Shown one piece after another: positions 7,867-14,690 of a stretch of DNA of 15,229 nt. The DNA comes from Cohaesibacteraceae bacterium (lineage in GTDB: Bacteria > Pseudomonadota > Alphaproteobacteria > Rhizobiales > Cohaesibacteraceae), in the NCBI GenBank assembly GCA_016764535.1, contig JAESRR010000032.1:1-15229 (forward strand), in the 5' to 3' direction. Both the position numbers and the translations under genes were made by a program. Numbering within the stretch: the stretch's first letter is position 1; the number at the start of each line of letters is the position of its first letter. Under the pieces are notes generated by a model. The model searched no databases. It saw only the letters and a list, made by a program, of their open reading frames with translations, and was not told the DNA's origin.

Positions 7867-8856
7867 CTAAAGAACCGGCCTGGGCGATGGCATGATTGTG
7901 ATCAATGGCGTGCCATAGATCGCAGAATCGTCCGCCTTCAGAACCTGACGACATTGTTGCGGCAAGCTGGATAATACGACAGGCTTCCGCTTTTTTTTGG
8001 GTTTCCCCGAAGGTTTTTTTGGTTTCCAGGGCTCTTCCGACAGCCACCACGACAATTCCTTGCCGCAGCCGTCTCCGGCAGGGGGCGCATTCTGGTTTTT
8101 ACAATTGGTCGATCCTGGAGGGCAAGCCAATCGCACGTGAAAGTGATAATGGTGACCGTACCATGGTCTGATTTTTCGCATCCATGGACGCGATTGCCCT
8201 TTACTCACATCACAAATTGCCTTTTTTATACCCGGATGTACAAAAATTCGTGCAACCTCGGGATAATTTGCTGCGCGCGCGATCAATTGCATATGCCTAA
8301 ATGACAGCTTTTTTAAATCAGCAACCCGCGTACCGTTTTGCAACATGGAGATCGCGGAGGTTTCGGAACGCTCTTTAAAAGTCATCCGATGCGCAGGCAT
8401 CGGTGAAAGCCAGATATCCGCATCAAGACCAATTTGATGACTGGCATGCCCCGTCAACATTGGACCACCGCGCGGTTGCGCCATATCTCCGATCAACAAT
8501 CCTGGCCATTCACCTGCATTCTTTGCCGTTTGGGCCAGCTTTTTCAAATAGTTGACCAAGACCGGCTGGCCCCAGTTACGACCCCGTTCCAGGCGCATCG
8601 CCTGCCATGCCGGGCCGTCTGCAGGCATCTGCTCGGCCCCTGCCATGCACCCGCGTGCATAAGACCCGATTGCGCTGGGTTGTAGATTGTCGGGAACCAA
8701 AAGATGTCCGAACAATTTTTTGGCTAGGGTTGTTTCGATATTTTCTGCTGACCAAACCAATCCTGGTGATGCAATCAACATGAAGCTGGCTACACAAGCC
8801 ATTCCGGAAGGCCAAATCGCTTTCCATTGCTTTGAGCGTGATACACATCCCTGCAT
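7867..8856 (-). CDS. mepA: Penicillin-insensitive murein endopeptidase MepA (LAS-type zinc peptidase)
   Basis: MepA is a periplasmic zinc endopeptidase that cleaves D-alanyl-meso-diaminopimelate cross-links in peptidoglycan. The 329-aa product shows the family motif HASHQIGLDADIW (second His H140 and Asp D147 correspond to metal ligands) and GHHYHFHVRL (H238, H240, the catalytic and third ligand positions). Cysteines (GCMAG, ICDV, LACPPGSTNC, DGCGKE, QQCRQ) probably form disulfides as in E. coli MepA. A hydrophobic segment ending VWSAE is a plausible signal peptide. ATG 8856 has GGGAC about 8 nt upstream; ATG 8907 (17 codons longer) has no ribosome site and would give an unusually long leader. 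The C-terminal part has a Lys/Pro-rich linker (WKPKKPSGKPKKKRKP) and a short tail with one Cys. It is followed on the same strand by the caspase gene. Confidence 0.94.
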   Translation of the reverse strand: MQGCVSRSKQWKAIWPSGMACVASFMLIASPGLVWSAENIETTLAKKLFGHLLVPDNLQPSAIGSYARGCMAGAEQMPADGPAWQAMRLERGRNWGQPVLVNYLKKLAQTAKNAGEWPGLLIGDMAQPRGGPMLTGHASHQIGLDADIWLSPMPAHRMTFKERSETSAISMLQNGTRVADLKKLSFRHMQLIARAANYPEVARIFVHPGIKKAICDVSKGQSRPWMRKIRPWYGHHYHFHVRLACPPGSTNCKNQNAPPAGDGCGKELSWWLSEEPWKPKKPSGKPKKKRKPVVLSSLPQQCRQVLKADDSAIYGTPLITIMPSPRPVL

Positions 8857-9004
8857 TTTTGATTGTCCCGTCCCGGATTTCGTTTCCAGCGTAAATTTAT
8901 CATGCACAGCAATCTGAATATGATAAGACCGGAATGTAATTGCCTAATATCTCGTCAGGTCTCGACGATACCTGCCAGTCTAAACAACTTTCCGGAGTGT
9001 TGCC

Positions 9005-9562
9005 ATGTTGATTCGGATTTTCCTTTCTCTTGTAATTATTTTGATCGTTTCGGGTTGCGCCAGTTTGAGCAAATCCCAATGCCAGGTTGGCGACTGGTAT
9101 TCAATCGGTAAATCAGATGGTTACGAAGGAAAACCGGCACATACCCAACTTGCCGAACACTTCAAGGCATGTTCGGAATATGGGATAAATATTGACCGCG
9201 CACCATATGACCAGGGGCATCTTGAAGGTCTTGTTGCCTATTGCACATTACCGCGGGGTGTCTCGGAAGGCATTGCAGGCCGTAATTATCAGGGTGTATG
9301 CACAGGTGAAAGTGAAGTTGATTTTCAAGAAGGTTTTATTGCCGGAAACGAGCTCTTCAAGGTGCGGCAGGAAATTGGATCTCTTGAGCGATCAATAGAG
9401 AACACCCAAACCAAAATTGACAAGAATGGTACAGCTCACAAGGATAATCACAGGCTGGAAGCAGAAATACTTCTCTATCGCGGACAAATTTCACAACTAA
9501 ATATTCGACTCGGCCAATTACAGGAACGCACACGTAATTTGGTTTCCGAAGGTAGTTTTTAA
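9005..9562 (+). CDS. DUF2799-like lipoprotein with C-terminal coiled coil
   Basis: The 185-aa product starts with a lipoprotein signal: hydrophobic residues 3-15 and a lipobox VSGC with Cys18 as lipidation site. Residue 19 is Ala rather than Asp, which by the E. coli rule would favour outer-membrane sorting. Residues about 26-100 carry the spacing of Cys, GDW, GxxDG, AC, DxxxYxxGxxxGLxxYC and GVC that I associate with DUF2799; the even spread of Cys suggests disulfides in the periplasm. From about 115 to 178 the sequence is a polar heptad-like helix (VRQEIGSLERSIENTQTKI, LRYxGQISQL-type pattern), probably a coiled coil. GGAG lies about 8 nt before the ATG. It is divergent from mepA. Function is unknown; an envelope role is inferred from location and family. 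Confidence 0.85.
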   Translation: MLIRIFLSLVIILIVSGCASLSKSQCQVGDWYSIGKSDGYEGKPAHTQLAEHFKACSEYGINIDRAPYDQGHLEGLVAYCTLPRGVSEGIAGRNYQGVCTGESEVDFQEGFIAGNELFKVRQEIGSLERSIENTQTKIDKNGTAHKDNHRLEAEILLYRGQISQLNIRLGQLQERTRNLVSEGSF

Positions 9563-9662
9563 GACTGAACATTCCGAAAAAATTGCTTTTCGTTGATCCG
9601 GTTTAGAATTTGTTCAGCATGTTTAGGCATGACTGTTTGCATCAATCACGGAGCGAATTGTC

Positions 9663-10466
9663 ATGCGTATCTCCGATCTAAGCCATTTGGATCTTGTTTT
9701 TATACTGCCAGAGCATTTTGATCCCTTGTCCAGGGAGACAATGCAACTGACCATCCGTCAGTTGATCCCGGCTGCACGGTTTGAACCGACGTCATCACAC
9801 ACCCGTGGTGACATCACAGTTCTTGTCGGAAATAACCAAAACCTCACGGGTGATACACTCATCACCCGGTTATTTGCTTTTGTAACCGGTGACTGGGACC
9901 TTGATGCATTCGGAGGCCCGGACGGAACGCTGCTTTTAAGCCACCGTTTTCTTTGTGTACAGGCTGCACTGGCACCAACACTTGATCCCAGATCCAGCGC
10001 AGGTTCTATTGCCGCGATGGCCTCGCTCGCTGTACATCCAAGAGCCGAATTGCAATCGGGTTGGACCGCCAGTACAAAAATCGATAAGCCGCTTATTCGT
10101 CAAATATGGTTTGCAGGTGGATTTGCCCTGTCCGGTATTTTGATGATTCTGTCTTTGTTGATGCGCACCACCACTGTGCCCAACACCGGTCATCTTGGTC
10201 TGATGGCGCTGGGTATCGGTTTTTTGGTCATCGCAGCAGCGCTGGTAATTTTTGATACACTCAAATCCTCATCTGATCGCACAAGGCAGGATTTATTATG
10301 CCAGGCAGCCGTTCACGCACCAAGATTTACATTGCATTCGCTGCAAATGATTTCACAGCCTTCAAATCAGGCCCACGAACAGGAAGAAATTGATACACTT
10401 CCTGCAATATCATTCTCGACTCTGCGCGAGACGGCACAGGAGTTACGTTCGGCATTCGCCGCCTGA
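9663..10466 (+). CDS. Uncharacterised protein with two central membrane helices
   Basis: A 267-aa protein I do not recognise. GGAG lies about 8 nt before ATG 9663. Residues 1-140 form a soluble N-terminal domain with patterns LDLVFILPEHFDPLS, RGDITVLVGNNQ and DLDAFGGPDGTLLL; it has no signal peptide, so this half is probably cytoplasmic. Hydrophobic segments at about 147-167 and 178-198 are separated by only about 10 residues (RTTTVPNTGH), giving a helical hairpin, and a polar C-terminal region of about 70 residues follows, also probably cytoplasmic. It lies 100 bp after the lipoprotein gene and 41 bp before ytoQ on the same strand. No catalytic motif or nucleotide-binding loop is evident. 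Confidence 0.8.
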   Translation: MRISDLSHLDLVFILPEHFDPLSRETMQLTIRQLIPAARFEPTSSHTRGDITVLVGNNQNLTGDTLITRLFAFVTGDWDLDAFGGPDGTLLLSHRFLCVQAALAPTLDPRSSAGSIAAMASLAVHPRAELQSGWTASTKIDKPLIRQIWFAGGFALSGILMILSLLMRTTTVPNTGHLGLMALGIGFLVIAAALVIFDTLKSSSDRTRQDLLCQAAVHAPRFTLHSLQMISQPSNQAHEQEEIDTLPAISFSTLRETAQELRSAFAA

Positions 10467-10507
10467 ATTCAAATATACCCTAATTCCAGCTACACAGGAT
10501 TATCCTC

Positions 10508-10963
10508 ATGACAACCAACTGGTCTGTTTATCTTTCGGGTGAAATTCATTCAGACTGGCGCGAACAGATTAGTTCAGGTGCAATGAAAGCCGGCTTGCCT
10601 GTAACATTCCACGCTCCGGTCACGGATCATGCAGCCTCGGATGATTGCGGCACAACTATTCTGGGGGCCGAGGAACAAAAGTTCTGGCATGACCGCAAGG
10701 GCGCGGGTTTAAACGCCATCCGAACCCGAACGTTACTTGAGAAATCCGATATCGTGGTTGTACGATTTGGCGAAAAGTACAAACAATGGAATGCCGCTTT
10801 TGATGCGGGATATGCGTCTGCACTGGGCAAACCGCTGATAATCATGCATCAGGATGAGCACCAGCACGCGCTCAAAGAAGTCGATGGCGCTGCACTTGCA
10901 GTCACAAAGACTGCAGAAGAAGTTGTTCGTATTCTTGATTATGTCATCAACGGCAAACTCTAG
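10508..10963 (+). CDS. ytoQ: YtoQ family protein
   Basis: The 151-aa product opens WSVYLSGEIHSDWREQI and contains PVTDHAASDDCG, NAIRTRTLLEKSDIVVVRFG and KYKQWNAAFDAGYASALGKP, all hallmarks of the YtoQ family as I recall it. The fold is related to nucleoside 2-deoxyribosyltransferase/TIR-like Rossmann proteins, where a sequence of the type 'FDAGYA...GKP' closes a nucleotide-binding pocket. The biochemical role of YtoQ is not established, so no reaction is assigned. Length matches the family. AGGA sits about 9 nt before the ATG. Its TAG stop is directly abutted by the stop of the convergent Lrp/AsnC gene, with no intergenic base. It may be transcribed with the upstream membrane protein (41 bp gap). 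Confidence 0.93.
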   Translation: MTTNWSVYLSGEIHSDWREQISSGAMKAGLPVTFHAPVTDHAASDDCGTTILGAEEQKFWHDRKGAGLNAIRTRTLLEKSDIVVVRFGEKYKQWNAAFDAGYASALGKPLIIMHQDEHQHALKEVDGAALAVTKTAEEVVRILDYVINGKL

Positions 10964-11416
10964 TTAAACCGAACTGAGCAGGATGCTGGTTTCACTGTTC
11001 AGCACACCGTCGATAACCCGGACATCGCCCAGCACCCTGTCAAAATCAGCAAGGCTTGCGGTGTGAATTTGCGCAACAAGGTCCCAATTGCCATTTGTCG
11101 AATGCAGTTCATGCACTTCGGGCATGCCGCGCAACTTGCGTACAATCTGGGCAGTTGATTTACCCTCTACCTCGATCATCATAATCGCCCGAATGATATC
11201 GGTATCCTGATCTTCCCGCACCCGGACAGAAAACCCGAGAATTGCTCCCGAAGATATAAGTCTATCGAGGCGATTCTGAATTGTGCCGCGCGAAACTCCC
11301 AGCAATTCAGCAAGGCGAGATACTGACGCCCGGCCATCATTTCTTAAAACTGCAATAAGTTCCCGGTCAAGCTGGTCATAAACATGCCGGGACGATTCGT
11401 GCTTGCGATAATGCAT
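10964..11416 (-). CDS. Lrp/AsnC family transcriptional regulator, probable regulator of ornithine cyclodeaminase
   Basis: A 150-aa protein with the standard two-part Lrp/AsnC layout. The N-terminal winged helix-turn-helix (about 14-62) has LDRELIAVLRNDGRASVSRL and GVSRGTIQNRLDRL. The C-terminal RAM effector domain (about 74-145) has MMIEVEGKS, the HELHSTNGNWDLVAQI stretch typical of the ligand-binding face, and a final strand with SETSILL. Lrp/AsnC proteins form octamers and respond to amino acids. It is divergent from ornithine cyclodeaminase with a 151-bp AT-rich spacer, an arrangement that commonly marks an amino-acid-responsive activator of the neighbouring catabolic gene; the effector is probably ornithine, arginine or a related compound (inference). 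The ribosome site before ATG 11416 is weak (GACAG). Confidence 0.93.
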   Translation of the reverse strand: MHYRKHESSRHVYDQLDRELIAVLRNDGRASVSRLAELLGVSRGTIQNRLDRLISSGAILGFSVRVREDQDTDIIRAIMMIEVEGKSTAQIVRKLRGMPEVHELHSTNGNWDLVAQIHTASLADFDRVLGDVRVIDGVLNSETSILLSSV

Positions 11417-11436
11417 TTTCTGTCTTTATGCTTTAA

Positions 11437-11465
11437 TTGGCTTATCAATTTGTACAAAATATACT
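11437..11465 (+). promoter_or_regulatory. Candidate sigma-70 promoter for ornithine cyclodeaminase
   Basis: TTGGCT (11437-11442), a 17-nt spacer and TATACT (11460-11465) give 4/6 and 5/6 matches to the sigma-70 consensus. The predicted transcript would have a leader of about 95 nt before the ATG at 11568. The call is by eye and no transcript data support it. Confidence 0.35.
11449..11458. promoter_or_regulatory. Palindrome within the ocd promoter spacer (candidate Lrp/AsnC operator)
   Basis: TTTGTACAAA is a perfect 10-bp palindrome located between the candidate -35 and -10 boxes, in a spacer shared by the divergent Lrp/AsnC and ornithine cyclodeaminase genes. Lrp-type sites are AT-rich imperfect palindromes, so this is compatible with an operator, but the assignment is an inference. 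Confidence 0.35.
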
Positions 11466-11567
11466 GCAATATTTATACATTACTGACATATTATCTAACA
11501 ATCATTCGGTTTACAATGGTTCTTTGTTTAACCCGGTTCAATCCGGCACTGGTAAAGATTTCTCATC

Positions 11568-12626
11568 ATGTCTCTGCAAGACCATAAAAATCTCAATATA
11601 GTTCCCTTCGTCAGCGTCGATCATATGATGAAAATAGTGCTGGAAATCGGCGTGGAAGAAGCGCTTGTTGGAATTACCGAATATCTTGAGGAAGACTTCC
11701 GCCGCTGGAAGCTATTTGACAAAACACCACGTGTTGCATCGCATTCCCATGAGGGCGTTATCGAACTCATGCCGACAAGCGACGGTGACATTTATGGCTT
11801 TAAATATGTCAACGGGCATCCAAAAAATACAAAGGACGGCTTGCAGACCGTTACCGCTTTTGGCGTATTATCCGATGTGCATACAGGCTATCCCGTGCTC
11901 TTGTCTGAAATGACAATTCTTACAGCTTTTCGGACAGCCGCAACGTCTGCGCTTGCGGCGAAATACCTTGCTCCCAAAAATTCCGAATGCATGGCGATCA
12001 TCGGAAACGGAGCACAGTCGGAATTCCAGGCTCTGGCGTTCAAGGCGATTCTTGGCATAAAGAAATTACGGCTTTACGACATTGACCCGGTCGCAACGAA
12101 GAAGTTTGTATTCAATCTGGAAAGCAAGGGCTTTGAGATCACGGTTTGCGATAGTGCCGAACAAGCGGTTCAGGGCGCCCAGATTGTCACAACAGTTACA
12201 GCAGACAAACAATGCGCGACAATTTTGACCGACAACATGGTGGGAGCCGGAATACACATTAACGCCATTGGCGGAGACTGCCCCGGCAAAACCGAACTGG
12301 CGGCGGGCATTCTTGAACGCTCGGATGTGTTTGTAGAATTCCCTGCCCAGACCCGCATTGAAGGCGAGATTCAGCAGCTGGATGCGGATCACCCCATAAC
12401 CGAACTTTGGCAAGTGATCACGGGCCAAGCCAAGGGCCGAACTGACCCCCGCCAAATCACCCTGTTTGACAGCGTTGGATTTGCGGTCGAGGATTTTTCC
12501 GCCCTTCGATACATTCGCGACCAACTGGAAGCAACCGGTCAGTATCAGGATCTGGACATGCTTGCAGATCCGGATGAACCCCGCGATTTATTCGGCATGA
12601 TCATGCGTGCGGCTCCTGTGCATTAG
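11568..12626 (+). CDS. ocd: Ornithine cyclodeaminase
   Basis: The enzyme converts L-ornithine to L-proline and ammonia with tightly bound NAD+, and usually serves arginine/ornithine catabolism. The 352-aa product matches the Pseudomonas/alphaproteobacterial type throughout. LNIVPFVSVDHMM is at the N-terminus and the substrate-binding KTPRVASHS and YGFKYVNGHP (K79) follow. FRTAATSALAAKYLAP (R122), a Rossmann motif IGNGAQSE (145-152), and a strand-2 acid in YDID (D171) come next. AIGGDCPGKTEL holds D237, matching the catalytic Asp of the family. It is full length. The ribosome site is weak, but the family N-terminus supports ATG 11568. It is divergent from the Lrp/AsnC gene that probably controls it. 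No arginase is in the window, so the source of ornithine is not shown. Confidence 0.96.
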   Translation: MSLQDHKNLNIVPFVSVDHMMKIVLEIGVEEALVGITEYLEEDFRRWKLFDKTPRVASHSHEGVIELMPTSDGDIYGFKYVNGHPKNTKDGLQTVTAFGVLSDVHTGYPVLLSEMTILTAFRTAATSALAAKYLAPKNSECMAIIGNGAQSEFQALAFKAILGIKKLRLYDIDPVATKKFVFNLESKGFEITVCDSAEQAVQGAQIVTTVTADKQCATILTDNMVGAGIHINAIGGDCPGKTELAAGILERSDVFVEFPAQTRIEGEIQQLDADHPITELWQVITGQAKGRTDPRQITLFDSVGFAVEDFSALRYIRDQLEATGQYQDLDMLADPDEPRDLFGMIMRAAPVH

Positions 12627-12712
12627 GCCGAGGGCCGGAACCAGGTGGCCATTTTGCGAAGTCAAAGCGCAGAACCGATTGGGTTGTGAGAGCTGCCGTG
12701 TTACAAGACGCG

Positions 12713-13159
12713 ATGTCTAACAAAGATACAGCCGAGTGCATGGTTCTTGGTACGCGAAAGGCAGCGCGGGCAATCACGCGCCTATACAATGCTAAAATTC
12801 GCCATATCGGGCTTACGAGTACCCAGGTTTCAGTTTTGTTCGCGATTGATTCCAGTCGTCATCAATCAATCACCGATATGGCCGACAATCTCGCGCTTGA
12901 ACGCAGTTCGCTAACCCGGAACATCAAACTGCTCGAAAACCGCCAGCTTGTCGAAAAACATGGCACCGGCAAGGGGCGTTCTCAAATAGTCTCTCTCACC
13001 GGTGAAGGGGACCGACTGATGAAAGTTGCATACACACACTGGATTGATGCTCAAAGTCAGCTGCGCGCCGAAATGGGCGAAGACCGCTGGACAGCGGTTC
13101 ATGAAATTCTGGAACTGTTGGGAAACCTTGATTGTTGTCAGTCAGTAAAATCGACATAG
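12713..13159 (+). CDS. MarR family transcriptional regulator
   Basis: The 148-aa product has the MarR winged-helix layout: an N-terminal dimerisation helix (TRKAARAITRLYNAKIRHIG), then LTSTQVSVLFAI and a helix-turn-helix with ITDMADNLALERSSLTRNIK and LLENRQLVEK. A wing with GKGRSQIVSLTGEGD and a C-terminal helix complete it. C9 lies just before the first helix, and a Cys pair (C131, C132) lies near the end; N-terminal cysteines of this subfamily can act as redox switches, but that is only a possibility here. I chose ATG 12713 over GTG 12686 because neither has a good ribosome site and the family N-terminus fits the shorter form. It precedes fabF by 90 bp on the same strand, with two palindromes in the gap, which suggests autoregulation and/or control of fabF. 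Confidence 0.9.
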   Translation: MSNKDTAECMVLGTRKAARAITRLYNAKIRHIGLTSTQVSVLFAIDSSRHQSITDMADNLALERSSLTRNIKLLENRQLVEKHGTGKGRSQIVSLTGEGDRLMKVAYTHWIDAQSQLRAEMGEDRWTAVHEILELLGNLDCCQSVKST

Positions 13160-13181
13160 TTCCATTTTCAATCCAGTACAT

Positions 13182-13195
13182 TCAAATCAATTTGA
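13182..13195. promoter_or_regulatory. Perfect inverted repeat upstream of fabF (candidate operator)
   Basis: TCAAAT, a 2-nt centre and ATTTGA form a perfect 14-bp palindrome in the marR-fabF gap. TTGATA (13192-13197), a 5/6 match to a -35 box, overlaps its right arm, though I could not find a well-spaced -10 box. Confidence 0.35.
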
Positions 13196-13214
13196 TATCG
13201 CAATTTGGCCTTAA

Positions 13215-13228
13215 TTGTGTATATACAA
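13215..13228. promoter_or_regulatory. Near-perfect palindrome just upstream of fabF (candidate MarR operator)
   Basis: TTGTGTATATACAA pairs at 6 of 7 positions about its centre and lies 21 bp before the fabF TTG. TTG...CAA-ended AT-rich palindromes are the usual shape of MarR-family sites, and a MarR gene lies immediately upstream. Binding is inferred, not shown. Confidence 0.4.
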
Positions 13229-13237
13229 CATAGAAAA

Positions 13238-13243
13238 AAGGAG
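13238..13243 (+). promoter_or_regulatory. Ribosome binding site fixing a TTG start for fabF
   Basis: AAGGAG is followed by 6 nt and TTG at 13250. The frame stays open to an upstream TTG at 13205, but that start has no ribosome site and its 15 extra codons overlap the palindromes and have no family counterpart. Confidence 0.8.
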
Positions 13244-13249
13244 CGTGTT

Positions 13250-14512
13250 TTGAGCAGATCATCGATCGTTGTTACTGGTGCAGGAATTGTTTCACCGCTT
13301 GGCACAGGTGTGCAAGCAGTTTGGGATCGTTTGATCGCCGGTGAAAGTGGCATTCGTCCGCTCGACAGGTTCGATGTGTCCGCACTATCTACAAAATTTG
13401 CTGGTCAGGTCCCCTCAATAAAGGATGATCCACACGGGTTTAATCCTGACGATGTGATGTCGACCAAGGATCAGCGCAAGGTCGATTTGTTCATACTTTA
13501 CGCAATGAAGGCAGCACAGGAAGCACTTGAACAAGCGAACTGGGTGCCAGAAACAGAAATTCAAAAACAGAGAACCGGAACAGTTATTGCGACCGGTGTC
13601 GGTGGTTTCCCCTCTATTACACTAGCCAAGGAAACTCTGGATGCGCGCGGCCCGCGCCGGATCTCACCATTTACAGTACCCTCATTTTTGGCCAACCTTG
13701 CCGCTGGTCAGGTTTCCATCCGATTTGGGTTAAAGGGTCCTATTGGAGCGCCGGTCACCGCGTGTGCTGCCGGTATTCAGGCTATAGGCGACGCGGCCCG
13801 GATAATTCTGTCAGGTGAAGCCGATGTTGTTCTTGCCGGTGGGACCGAGGCCTGTATTGATCCTCTTTCCCTCGCCGGATTTGGTGCGGCCCGCGCGCTT
13901 TCCAAACGCAATGATGCGCCGCAGGATGCTTCGCGTCCATTCGATCAGGATCGTGATGGTTTTGTGATGGGTGAAGGGGCTGGCCTGCTGGTTCTGGAAA
14001 GCCGTGAGCATGCGGAACAGCGTGGCGCAACAATTCTTTGCAACCTTGCTGGATATGGAACAAGTGCTGACGCCCATCATATAACGTCCGGGCCCGAAGA
14101 TGGTTCAGGTGCTGCCCGGGCAATCCGGATTGCTCTTGCACAGGCTGGCCTTGAGCCGGACAATATTGACTACGTTAACGCACATGCGACCTCAACCCAT
14201 GTTGGTGATCGTGGCGAGATCGCTGCATTGCGCAGTATTTTTGGGGATCACCTTCCCAATGTCCCTGTATCCTCTACCAAGTCCGCCACCGGCCATTTAC
14301 TTGGTGCCGCTGGTGGAATTGAAGCCATCTTTTCCCTGATGGCTTTAAAAACGGGCATCCTTCCACCAACTCTCAATCTTCATAACCCTGACAGTGACAT
14401 TCAGGACCTCGATTTTGTCCCGCTTAAAAGCCGGGAACATCAGGTCAATGCTGTGCTTTCAAATGGTTTTGGCTTTGGAGGCGTTAATGCATCCATCTGC
14501 CTGACCAGATAG
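13250..14512 (+). CDS. fabF: Beta-ketoacyl-ACP synthase II (FabF type)
   Basis: FabF condenses malonyl-ACP with acyl-ACP in cytoplasmic fatty acid elongation. The 420-aa product shows the full KAS II set: VVTGAGIVSPLG at the start, the nucleophile C172 in VTACAAG, H312 in NAHATST, K344 in SSTKSATGH and H349 in the same stretch, plus the C-terminal NGFGFGGVNAS. The start is TTG, supported by AAGGAG. It lies 90 bp after a MarR gene and not next to acpP, fabG or fabD, so it is probably not the core cluster copy; it could be a second, specialised synthase or simply a dispersed gene. The TTG start may lower translation. No clear hairpin terminator follows it. Confidence 0.95.
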   Translation: MSRSSIVVTGAGIVSPLGTGVQAVWDRLIAGESGIRPLDRFDVSALSTKFAGQVPSIKDDPHGFNPDDVMSTKDQRKVDLFILYAMKAAQEALEQANWVPETEIQKQRTGTVIATGVGGFPSITLAKETLDARGPRRISPFTVPSFLANLAAGQVSIRFGLKGPIGAPVTACAAGIQAIGDAARIILSGEADVVLAGGTEACIDPLSLAGFGAARALSKRNDAPQDASRPFDQDRDGFVMGEGAGLLVLESREHAEQRGATILCNLAGYGTSADAHHITSGPEDGSGAARAIRIALAQAGLEPDNIDYVNAHATSTHVGDRGEIAALRSIFGDHLPNVPVSSTKSATGHLLGAAGGIEAIFSLMALKTGILPPTLNLHNPDSDIQDLDFVPLKSREHQVNAVLSNGFGFGGVNASICLTR

Positions 14513-14636
14513 AAACCCGCAAACCAGACAGGCCTTTAATGAAGAACGAAACACGCTAAATAACGAATCCACTTGTCCTAAAGAATTCCTAAATCTATTT
14601 CGATAATACTCGCAATAGTATGTGAAGCTCAGGGAT

Positions 14637-14666
14637 ATCTATTTATACTAGTCGTTCTAAATAGAT
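14637..14666. repeat. Perfect 9-bp inverted repeat in the leader of the ammonium transporter gene
   Basis: ATCTATTTA (14637-14645) and TAAATAGAT (14658-14666) are perfect reverse complements with a 12-nt spacer. A further ATCTATTT occurs at 14593-14600, 44 bp upstream of the left arm. The right arm ends 24 nt before the ATG, just ahead of the ribosome site, so it could be an operator or an mRNA hairpin. Confidence 0.55.
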
Positions 14667-14690
14667 GTAGCTTCCAAGGTGGTGGATTTA

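Noticed and set aside
9575..9592. CGAAAA-N6-TTTTCG after the lipoprotein gene as a terminator
   Set aside because: The stem has only two G-C pairs and no T-run follows it on the plus strand.
12627..12656. GGCC...GGCC followed by TTTT after the ornithine cyclodeaminase stop as a terminator
   Set aside because: Only four outer base pairs and scattered inner pairs form, with a short T-run; not convincing by eye.
12686..12712. GTG start nine codons upstream for the MarR gene
   Set aside because: No ribosome site, and the extra residues have no counterpart in the family.
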